Assembly (NCBI GenBank): GCA_963847675.1 | Contig: CAWKAP010000005.1 | Location: 248,001 to 312,000 of the forward strand | Origin: JADJWR01 sp963847675 | GTDB taxonomy: Bacteria > Pseudomonadota > Gammaproteobacteria > Burkholderiales > Burkholderiaceae_F | Direction of reading: 5' to 3' | DNA: 64,000 bases | Shown here: positions 9,040 through 16,142 of the stretch, one piece after another | Layout of the letters: every line of letters begins with the position of its first letter | How positions within the stretch are numbered: the stretch's first letter is position 1 | The notes under the pieces: generated by a model | Told to the model about the DNA's origin: nothing | What the model saw: only the letters and a program-made list of their open reading frames with translations | The model's database searches: none | Translations under genes and position numbers: made by a program

Positions 9040-9348
9040 TCAATCGAACCCTGCACGACCCAGCTGGGCGCGCATCGATTCGAGTTCCTCGAGCAGGTCG
9101 GCGACCAGTGCGGCCAGTTCCGGCACGGCATCGAAGTCGCGCTCGATGCGAAGCATCTGGCGCGCACGGCGCAGGTCGCGGCCGGTGAAGCGCCAGGCCG
9201 GCGGCGACTCGCCCGGCGCCGACATCAGGCCCTCGCGCACGTGCTCGATCACCCAGTCCGGGGGCACCGCGCAGGCACGTGACAGTTCGTCGAGCGTCAG
9301 GCACGCGTCCTCGAGCAGGGCGCCGATCAGAACGTCTTCGTCTTGCAT
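9040..9348 (-). CDS. cbpM: Chaperone modulator CbpM
   Basis: The protein has 102 residues and a MerR-like winged-helix pattern (TLDELSRACAVPPDWVIEHVREGLM, PAWRFTGRDLRRARQMLRIERDF) and a C-terminal leucine-rich helix (ELAALVADLLEELESMRAQLG). This matches CbpM, the small protein that binds the J-domain of CbpA and inhibits its co-chaperone and DNA-binding activity. It follows cbpA by four bases, as in other bacteria, and has GAGG upstream of its ATG. It lacks the long effector domain of a true MerR regulator. Confidence 0.85.
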   Translation of the reverse strand: MQDEDVLIGALLEDACLTLDELSRACAVPPDWVIEHVREGLMSAPGESPPAWRFTGRDLRRARQMLRIERDFDAVPELAALVADLLEELESMRAQLGRAGFD

Positions 9349-9352
9349 CGTC

Positions 9353-10303
9353 TCAGCCTCGCGGATCGAACTTCAGCTCACGCGCCATGGTTTCGTACAG
9401 TTCCTTGGCCCGCGCCGTATCCGCCGGCGGCAGCACCACGCGCACCGTCAGTTCCAGGTCGCCGGGCGGGGTGCCGGGAATGCCCTTGCCGCGGACGACG
9501 AGCTGGCGGCCGCTCTGCGCGCCGGCCGGGATGCGCACCTTCAACGTGCTGCCGTCCGGAAGCGGCACCGGGACCACGCTGCCCAGGGCGGCTTCCCACG
9601 GTGCGACGGGCAGGTCGACGAGCAGGTCGCGACCGCTCGCCCGGTAGCGCGGATGTGGATGGAAGTGCACCTCGAGCAGCAGGTCGCCGGGCGCGCCGCC
9701 GCCGTGGCCGGGTGCGCCCTGGCCGGCCAGCCGGATCAGCTGTCCGGCGCGCACGCCTCGGGGGATCTGCACGTCGAGGGTGCGCGTGTCGAGCACCACG
9801 TGGCCGGAGGCATCGAGCCGCGGCACGCGCAGGCTGATCTGGCGCCGTGCGCCGCGCCACGCGTCCTCGATGTCGAGCACGATCTTGGCGTGGTGGTCCT
9901 CGCCGCGCGCCTCGAAGCGCGCCTCGCGCCGGCCGAAAGCGGCTGCACCCGGGCGGGCGCCCATGCGCCCGAACAGTTCGGCAAAGAAGTCGCTGAAGTC
10001 CGCCGCTTCGGCGCCGCCCGCGCCCGGCCCGGAGAACTCGAAGTTGGCATCCCAGTCCGGCGGCGGGCGGAATTCCTGCCCGGGCTGGTAGCCGCGGCCG
10101 AGCGCGTCGTACGCAGCGCGCTTTTCGGGATCGGAGAGGACGGCGTTCGCCTCGTTGATCTCCTTCATGCGTGCCTCGGCGTTCGCTTCCTTGCTCAAGT
10201 CCGGGTGGTACTTGCGCGCAAGCTTGCGAAACGCCTTCTTGATCTCGTCGGCCGTGGCGTCGCGGGCCACGCCCAGCGTCTGGTAGTAGTCCTTGAACTG
10301 CAA
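9353..10303 (-). CDS. cbpA: Curved-DNA-binding DnaJ-like co-chaperone CbpA
   Basis: The J-domain at the N-terminus (FKDYYQTLGVARDATADEI) carries the HPD motif in KYHPDLSK, needed to stimulate DnaK ATPase. A Gly/Phe-rich linker (PGQEFRPPPDWDANFEFSGPG) and two DnaJ C-terminal substrate-binding modules follow. There is no cysteine-rich zinc finger, which separates CbpA from DnaJ. I prefer the TTG at 10303 as start: it gives the usual N-terminus (Met-Gln-Phe-Lys-Asp-Tyr-Tyr) and has GGGAG six bases upstream. A GTG at 10318 would add five residues. It is the first gene of the quality-control cluster; cbpM follows after four bases. Confidence 0.9.
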   Translation of the reverse strand: MQFKDYYQTLGVARDATADEIKKAFRKLARKYHPDLSKEANAEARMKEINEANAVLSDPEKRAAYDALGRGYQPGQEFRPPPDWDANFEFSGPGAGGAEAADFSDFFAELFGRMGARPGAAAFGRREARFEARGEDHHAKIVLDIEDAWRGARRQISLRVPRLDASGHVVLDTRTLDVQIPRGVRAGQLIRLAGQGAPGHGGGAPGDLLLEVHFHPHPRYRASGRDLLVDLPVAPWEAALGSVVPVPLPDGSTLKVRIPAGAQSGRQLVVRGKGIPGTPPGDLELTVRVVLPPADTARAKELYETMARELKFDPRG

Positions 10304-10425
10304 TCCGGGCTCCCACACGTTGCATTAACGGCAACACGGTGCCAGATCAATGTTTAGGCGCGCTGAGATTTCTCAAGACGACGCGACACGCCGCGGCGTG
10401 GCGGCGCGACGGGCGCGGGGCCGGA

Positions 10426-12618
10426 TCAGTACTTGAGGCGCGCGAAGTAGGTCTTCTGCGAAGCTTCCCGCGCCTGACCGAGCGTGTGAATGCCCATTTC
10501 GGCGAGCAGCGGGATCAGCTTCAGGAACACCTCGGCGGTGACGATCGCATCGCCCAGTGCCGTGTGGCGGCCGATGACCGGGACGTCGAGCCGCTCGGCG
10601 ATCGCTTCGAGCTTGTGCGACTCCTGGTTCGGATGCACGACGAACGACAGCAGCAGCGTGTCCAGCACCGGCTGATCGAAGCGGACGCCGACCACCTGCT
10701 CCTTGGTCTCGAGGAAGCGCATGTCGAAGGCCGCGTTGTGCGCCACCAGCACCGTGTCGTGCACATAGGAATGAAAGGCCGGCAGCACGGAGTCGATGGT
10801 CGGCTGGCCGGCGACCATCGCCGGTTCGATGCCGTGAATCGGGATCGTCGCTGCCGGGATGCTGCGGCGCGGATCGACCAGCTGTTCGAACGATTCGGAG
10901 CGGCGCAGCTTGCCGTTGACGAGGCGGACCGCGCCGATCTGGATGATCTCGTCGCCGGCCGACGGCTCGAGCCCGGTCGTTTCCGTGTCGAACACCGTGT
11001 AGGTGAGTTCGACGAGTCGCCGGTCGTCGAGCGCGCGCGTCGATTCGGTGGCCCGGAACAGGTCGAAGTCGTAGTACTCGGGCCGGCTGTCGCTGCGGAC
11101 GAACGTGGCGGCTTCGAGCTCGGCCTTCTCGCTGGCCAGCGGCAGCAGGAAGCGGAAGAACGCCTGGTGACGCACGCGGTCGCGTTCGAACCAGAACTCG
11201 CCGCCGTGGCGCTGGACGATGTCGCGCAGGGTCAGCGGACTCGACTGGTCGCCGACGCGCATCGGGTCCATCTCCCAGGTCATCACCGTCTCGGTGCTCA
11301 TCGCGCGTCCCACCCACAGCAGGTCCAGGTGCGCGTGGTCCGCATCGGCCCGGCTCAGGCGAAACCGCAGGTCCTTGACGTCGTGCTCGTCGTGCAGCCG
11401 CTCGGCAAGGTACGCGAGGCCCTGCAGCAGCGCGAAGCTGTCGAGCTTCAGCCACAGCGACGTGTCGACCTCGTCGGCGCGCGCCGGCGCCGCGAACTGC
11501 GCCTCGATCCGCCGTTGCGCGGCCGCCACCAGGTCGGCGCCGAGCATCTCCTCGAGCGGCCAGCGCGTGGCCAGTCCGCGTGCCGAGCGGGCCGCCAGCT
11601 CCTGGATGCGCCGACTCATCGCGTTGGTCTCCTCGCGCACGACGCCGAGGAAGCGCTCGCGTGTTGCCGCGTCGAGGCCCGGGTCGTCGAGGATCTCGAC
11701 GGCGGCCTGCAGGTTGGCGAGCGAACCGCGGCTGGCCTCGGTCAGGCCGTGCAGCAGCCGGTCCCGCTCCGACTCCTGCTCGAAGTCCCGCGTGATGTTG
11801 TCGAGCATGAGGACGAAGCCGGCGACGCTCGGCGTCCGCCTGTCCTCTTCCCCCTCGGCCGCCGCCGCGCGCACCGGCGCCATCTGCACGCGCAGGAGCT
11901 GGCCGGCGCGGGTTGCCGTGACGAACTGCGCCGTCGGGTCGGCGACACCGCGATTCAGCCGCTGCTGCACGCTCTCGAGCGCGTGGGCAACCAGCTTGCG
12001 ATCGAAGACGGTGTAGATCGAGCGGCCCAGCCCGATCAGCTCGGCGCCGTCGGCCAGGGTCGGGGTGGAAGAGAACGCGCGGAACTGCACGCGGGCGCGG
12101 TTGTTGTACAGGATGATGCGTCCGTCGAGATTGCAGACGACCACGCTCTGCGTCAGCTCGCTCATCAGCGCCGCCAGCCGGTTGCGCTCCTGCGCGATGT
12201 TGCGGCTCGCCTCGGCGACCTGCGTCTCGATGTCGTGTTTCAGCTCGCTGCGCTGGCGCGCCAGCGCGGTGTATGTCTCGGCCAGTCCCTGAATCACCGC
12301 GCCACCGCCGACCTTCAGTTCCCGGTCCACGTCCGCGCCGGCGAGCACACGCGCCTGTTCCAGAAGGCGCGCTGCGGCGGCCACCCAGCGCTGGTAGAAC
12401 GCCTGTGCGATGAGGGCGACGATGCCGATCAGCATCATCGTCGTGAGCAGGAACGCCGGCACGTGCGGCGAGACCATGGCGGCGACCGCCAGCCGCTCCC
12501 GTTCGTCCAGTGCGGCAGCCACCAGCGCCGCGGTGGCGCCTAGCCATAGCGCCACCAGAAGGACCGCGCCGGCCACCGAGGCCGCCACGGCAACGAGAAA
12601 CCGCGTGTCGCGCCTCAT
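10426..12618 (-). CDS. Membrane PAS sensor with degenerate kinase core fused to a DnaQ-type 3'-5' exonuclease
   Basis: The protein has 730 residues. Two membrane helices (about 7-32 and 54-75) lead into a HAMP-like linker, then a PAS-like region (about 150-275; SVVVCNLDGRIILYNNRARV). Residues about 280-495 resemble a histidine-kinase dimerisation and ATPase core and end in a typical kinase C-terminal pattern (PLTLRDIVQRHGGEFWF, FFRFLLPL). However, the H-box histidine is missing (LTEASRGSLANLQ) and no N or G box is visible. The C-terminus (536-700) is a complete DEDDh exonuclease: Asp544 and Glu546 (VFDTETTG), Asp632 (AHNAAFD), His685 and Asp690 (GRHTALGD). It overlaps the receiver gene by ATGA. 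I infer a signal-controlled nuclease with an unknown substrate. Confidence 0.85.
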   Translation of the reverse strand: MRRDTRFLVAVAASVAGAVLLVALWLGATAALVAAALDERERLAVAAMVSPHVPAFLLTTMMLIGIVALIAQAFYQRWVAAAARLLEQARVLAGADVDRELKVGGGAVIQGLAETYTALARQRSELKHDIETQVAEASRNIAQERNRLAALMSELTQSVVVCNLDGRIILYNNRARVQFRAFSSTPTLADGAELIGLGRSIYTVFDRKLVAHALESVQQRLNRGVADPTAQFVTATRAGQLLRVQMAPVRAAAAEGEEDRRTPSVAGFVLMLDNITRDFEQESERDRLLHGLTEASRGSLANLQAAVEILDDPGLDAATRERFLGVVREETNAMSRRIQELAARSARGLATRWPLEEMLGADLVAAAQRRIEAQFAAPARADEVDTSLWLKLDSFALLQGLAYLAERLHDEHDVKDLRFRLSRADADHAHLDLLWVGRAMSTETVMTWEMDPMRVGDQSSPLTLRDIVQRHGGEFWFERDRVRHQAFFRFLLPLASEKAELEAATFVRSDSRPEYYDFDLFRATESTRALDDRRLVELTYTVFDTETTGLEPSAGDEIIQIGAVRLVNGKLRRSESFEQLVDPRRSIPAATIPIHGIEPAMVAGQPTIDSVLPAFHSYVHDTVLVAHNAAFDMRFLETKEQVVGVRFDQPVLDTLLLSFVVHPNQESHKLEAIAERLDVPVIGRHTALGDAIVTAEVFLKLIPLLAEMGIHTLGQAREASQKTYFARLKY

Positions 12619-12989
12619 TCGACCCCTTCGAGCAGGGCGCTGACCTTCTGCACCAGGTCGCGGGTGGAAAACGGCTTGGTCATGTACGCGTTGGCGCCCA
12701 CGCCCTGGCCCTTGGCGATGTCCGTCTCGCGCCCCTTCGCGGTGAGCATCAGGACCAGCGTGTCCTTGATCGCATCGTCGGCGCGCAGCTCCTGGCACAC
12801 CTCGAAGCCGCTCTTCCTGGGCATCATCACGTCGAGGAGGACCAGGCGCGGACGCTCGCGTCGCAGGACGTCCAGCGCTTCCTGGCCGTCGTGCGCGACC
12901 AGAACCTCGTAGCCCTCGCGCTTCATCAGGTACTCGAGCGAGAGCACGATGTTCGGCTCATCGTCGACGATCAGGATCTTGCAGGTCAT
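12615..12989 (-). CDS. Single-domain CheY-like response regulator
   Basis: The protein has 124 residues and is a receiver domain only. The acidic pocket is in ILIVDDEPN (Asp9, Asp10), the phosphoacceptor is Asp53 (LVLLDVMMPRKSG), and the conserved Thr83 and Lys105 are in VLMLTAKG and AYMTKPF. With no output domain it must act by protein contact. Its stop overlaps the start of the sensor-exonuclease gene (TGA within ATGA), so the two are translationally coupled and probably partners. I placed the start at 12989, where GGGGAG precedes the ATG; an upstream GTG or ATG frame extends further but without similarity. Since the adjacent sensor lacks a phosphoacceptor His, the phosphodonor is unclear. 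Confidence 0.88.
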   Translation of the reverse strand: MTCKILIVDDEPNIVLSLEYLMKREGYEVLVAHDGQEALDVLRRERPRLVLLDVMMPRKSGFEVCQELRADDAIKDTLVLMLTAKGRETDIAKGQGVGANAYMTKPFSTRDLVQKVSALLEGVE

Positions 12990-13100
12990 CGCCGGTCTCC
13001 CCGTCCCGAATGGCGCCTGTCGTGCGTCCGCGCTGGCGCCTTTCCCAGGCGGCGGTTCCAAGATAACAGGTCAACGGCGCGGGCCGGCCGTCCGGAGTCC

Positions 13101-13454
13101 TCAGGTCTTGCCCGGCGCCGCGGCGGCGTGGGCATGCCGGCCCAGGGCAAAGCTGGCGAACAGCTTGCACCAGATCGTGCTGCCGGCGATCGCGGTCCAG
13201 GTGTCGTATTCCAGCGCGCCGAGGATGACGCCGACGATCAGGAACACGGCGATTCCGCCGGCCAGGAAGTTGATGATCAGTTCGTACGGCGCCCATCGCT
13301 CGGCATTCGGCGGCGGTTCGCCGCCCTTGAGCGCGACTTCGGAAAAGTCGCGCTTGACGAGGATGCGCCACGAGCGTCGCAGCCAGAGGAACGCCATCGG
13401 GAACAGGGCGAGGAAAAGCAGCCAGGTCACCGCAACGGAAATATCGAAAACCAT
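13101..13454 (-). CDS. Small membrane protein of unknown function
   Basis: The protein has 117 residues and about two membrane segments: an N-terminal one (VAVTWLLFLALFPMAFLWLR) and a central one (INFLAGGIAVFLIVGVILGA), with a possible third weak segment near WTAIAGSTIWCKLFASFAL. The start at 13454 has GGAG six bases upstream and gives a clean membrane N-terminus; an earlier start would add 20 Arg-rich residues. It lies between the symporter genes and the receiver gene, just after a strong terminator, so it may have its own promoter or be expressed by read-through. I do not recognise the family. Confidence 0.65.
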   Translation of the reverse strand: MVFDISVAVTWLLFLALFPMAFLWLRRSWRILVKRDFSEVALKGGEPPPNAERWAPYELIINFLAGGIAVFLIVGVILGALEYDTWTAIAGSTIWCKLFASFALGRHAHAAAAPGKT

Positions 13455-13467
13455 GGGCGGCTCCGAA

Positions 13468-13503
13468 TGAAAAGGGCCTCGCCGGCTTGACCGGCGAGGC
13501 CCC
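13468..13503 (-). terminator. Rho-independent terminator after the symporter gene
   Basis: A perfect 12-bp inverted repeat (GGGCCTCGCCGG / CCGGCGAGGCCC, arms 13474-13485 and 13491-13502) has a 5-base loop. On the minus strand it is followed by TTTTCATT. It lies about 30 bases past the symporter stop codon and would end the symporter transcript before the small membrane-protein gene. Confidence 0.85.
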
Positions 13504-13532
13504 GATTGTCGCAAGCCCTGGGCGGGCCGGGG

Positions 13533-15344
13533 TCAGACGTGAGCGCCGTCGACCGCCTTGGCGCCACGCGGGATGCGCACCGCCTCGACCATGTGCTGGA
13601 TGTGCTCCGGCGGTTCCTTGGTGACCTTGTCGACCACGAAGGCGACGGCGAAGTTGACCAGCGCGCCGATCGCGCCGAAGGCCTCCGGCGTGATGCCGAA
13701 GAAGCTGTTCGGTCCGCCGATCAGGTCGAGGTACTCGGTGCCCTTGATGAAGAACAGGCCCTTGTGCGCGAACACGTAGAACAGCGTGACGAACAGGCCA
13801 GACAGCATGCCGGCCATCGCGCCTTCCTTGTTCATCTTCTTGCTGAAGATGCCCATCATGATCGCCGGGAACAGCGAACTGGCGGCAATACCGAACGCCA
13901 GCGCCACCGTGCCGGCCGCGAACCCTGGCGGGTTCAGGCCCAGCTAGCCGGCCACCACGATCGCAATCGCCATCGATATCTTGCCGGCGAGCAGTTCGCC
14001 CCGTTCGCTGATGCCCGGATTGAACACGCCCTTGATCAGGTCGTGCGAGACGGCGGCCGAGATCGCCATCAGCAGGCCGGCGGCGGTCGACAGCGCAGCG
14101 GCGAGGCCGCCGGCGGCGACCAGCGCGATCACCCAGTTGGGCAGCAACGCGATTTCAGGGTTGGCCAGCACGATGATGTCGGCATTGACCGAAAGCTCGT
14201 TGCCCTTCCAGCCGGCGGCCTCCGCCTTCTTCTTGAACTCGGGGTTGGTCGACTTGTCGTTGTAGTACTGGATGCGGCCGTCGCCGTTCTTGTCCTCGAA
14301 CTTCAGCAGGCCGGTTTTTTCCCAGCGCTTCATCCAGTCCGGACGCTGCTCGTACTCGATCGCCGAGTCCTTGGCGAACGGGTCGGCATCCTTCATCACC
14401 ACGCCTGGCGTGATGGTGCGGATCAGGTTGGTCTTGGCCATCGCCGCAACGGCCGGCGCGGTCGTGTAGAGGATGGCGATGAACACCAGCGCCCAGCCGG
14501 CCGACGAACGCGCGGCCTTGACGCTGGGCACCGTGAAGAAGCGCATGATCACGTGCGGCAGGCCGGCGGTGCCGATCATCAGCGACATGGTGTAGACGAA
14601 CATGTTCAGCTTGCTGCCCGGCAGCGATTCCGTGTACTTGCCGAAGCCGAGGTCGGTCACGACCTGGTCGAGCTTGGCGAGCAGCGACACGTCGTGCCCG
14701 GCCAGGTCGGAGCCCAGGCCCAGCTGCGGGATCGGGTTGCCGGTGAGCTGCAGCGAGATGAAGATCGCGGGGATCGTGTAGGCGAAGATCAGCACGATGT
14801 ACTGGGCCACCTGCGTGTAGGTGATGCCCTTCATGCCGCCGAACACCGCGTAGGCGAACACGATGCCCATGCCGACGTAGATGCCCACGTCCTTCGACAC
14901 GCCGAGGAAGCGGCTGAACGCCACGCCGACGCCGGTCATCTGGCCGATGATGTAGGTCAGCGACGCCACGAGCAGGCAGAGCACCGCCACCGTGCTGGCC
15001 GACTTCGAGTAGAAGCGGTCGCCGATGAACTGCGGCACGGTGAATTTGCCGAACTTGCGCAGGTACGGCGCCAGCAGCATCGCCAGCAGCACGTAGCCGC
15101 CGGTCCAGCCCATCAGGAACAGGCCGCCGCCGTAGCCCATGTTGGAGATCAGGCCGGCCATCGAGATGAACGACGCCGCGCTCATCCAGTCCGCCGCGGT
15201 CGCCATGCCGTTCATCACGGGATTGACGCCGCTGCCGGCGACGTAGAACTCGCTGGTCGAGCCCGCGCGTGACCAGATGGCGATGCCGATATACAGCGCG
15301 AAGCTCGCGCCGACGACAAGGTAGATCGTGGTTTGCAGATCCAT
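13533..15344 (-). pseudogene. Sodium/solute symporter large subunit, interrupted by an in-frame amber codon
   Basis: The reading frame encodes about 603 codons of an SSS-family transporter of the VC2705 type: FYVAGSGVNPVMNGMATAAD, GGLFLMGWTGGYVLLAMLL, FTVPQFIGDRFY, YAVFGGMKGITYTQ, LPHVIMRFFTV. A TAG at 13944-13946 splits it after residue 466 (IAIVVAG). The frame then continues without any shift as LGLNPPGFAAGTVALAFGIA and ends normally. The stop sits where relatives, as I recall them, have tyrosine, so one C-to-G change of a TAC would explain it. The gene follows the DUF4212 small subunit by ten bases, with GAGGAG before its ATG. A hydrophilic loop carries an EF-hand-like DKNGDGRIQYYN. It is either a recent nonsense mutation or a sequencing error. 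Confidence 0.85.
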
Positions 15345-15354
15345 GGTTCGCTCC

Positions 15355-15609
15355 TCAGTCTTCGTGAACGTCGAAGCGACGATCGATTTCGCCCATCTTC
15401 TTCGCGTAGTAGAAGATCAGCGCGACGAAGACGTACATGGAGCCCTGCTGGGCGAACCAGAAGCCGAGCGGGTAACCACCAATCTTGATGGTGTTCAGCC
15501 ATTCGGCGAACAGGATTCCGGCGCCAAACGAAACCAGGAACCAGATGATCAGGACCCTGGCAAGCAGCGCGAGCGTTGCCTTCCAGTAGCCGAGCGAATC
15601 GTGATTCAT
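15355..15609 (-). CDS. DUF4212 small subunit of a sodium/solute symporter
   Basis: The protein has 84 residues with two membrane helices (ATLALLARVLIIWFLVSFGA and MYVFVALIFYYAKKM) and the family pattern GILFAEWLNTIKIGGYPLGFW in between. DUF4212 proteins are encoded directly before SSS-family symporters of this type and are regarded as their small subunit; the transported solute is often assumed to be acetate or another short organic acid, but this is not shown here. The ATG at 15609 has GGGAG eight bases upstream. Ten bases separate it from the symporter gene. Confidence 0.88.
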   Translation of the reverse strand: MNHDSLGYWKATLALLARVLIIWFLVSFGAGILFAEWLNTIKIGGYPLGFWFAQQGSMYVFVALIFYYAKKMGEIDRRFDVHED

Positions 15610-16142
15610 TGCGTTGTCTCCCGCGAAAGTTTTTGAGATCCGTGGCGAGCATCGGGCATCGCCTCGCGCACGGGGCGGAGTATCTGGAGCGAAACTTACG
15701 TTGACCTGACGCGGCCCTCGAAAACGAGCAAGTACAAACCGACATGAAGCCAGGTTCTTGGGATCTCCCAATACTTCATTCACTAGTGAATCTACGTACT
15801 CGTCCCGGTCGCGTCGCATCGTCGGAAATCGGGCCGCTTGAACTCCCGGCGCAATTGCACGGGGTGCCCTGCATGCGCATGGACGGTGATTTGCCTGCAG
15901 TCGCAGATCAATCGGCGGCAAGCAAGGCCGGCAGCGAAGATCACGAGCGCGGACGCCCGGCAATCCGATTCGTGCAGGCTTGCCGGTCGGGCTTCCCCGC
16001 GGCGTCGACTCATACAATGGGGTGGTTGCCGCCTGTTCGGGCCGCTTTCGCCGCCCGCGTGCGGCAGCCACTACAGACAAGGCCATGCTCGCTTCGGCCG
16101 ACCCGCTGGTCCAGCCTTCAAATACTTCCCTCCCTCCCCAAC
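15610..16142. other. Divergent intergenic region of 533 bp
   Basis: This region lies between the minus-strand symporter operon and the plus-strand CBS-DUF294 gene and must carry promoters for both. The only feature that stands out is the perfect 14-bp palindrome at 15778-15791. I saw no convincing sigma-54 site, riboswitch-like fold or open frame with similarity. The plus-strand frame is open upstream of 16143 but encodes nothing conserved. Confidence 0.5.
15778..15791. promoter_or_regulatory. Perfect 14-bp palindrome, candidate operator
   Basis: ATTCACTAGTGAAT is its own reverse complement and is AT-rich in a GC-rich background. It lies about 170 bp upstream of the DUF4212/symporter start and about 350 bp upstream of the CBS-DUF294 start. 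Dyads of this size often bind dimeric repressors; which family is unknown. Confidence 0.35.

Noticed and set aside
10319..10425. Sigma-32 promoter upstream of cbpA (CTTGAG on the minus strand at 10372-10377)
   Set aside because: The -35 part is fair, but the -10 region has too few matches to annotate it.
13944..13946. Amber codon as a programmed pyrrolysine or suppressed stop
   Set aside because: No pyl genes or special context are visible, and family members have an ordinary residue here; mutation or read error is simpler.
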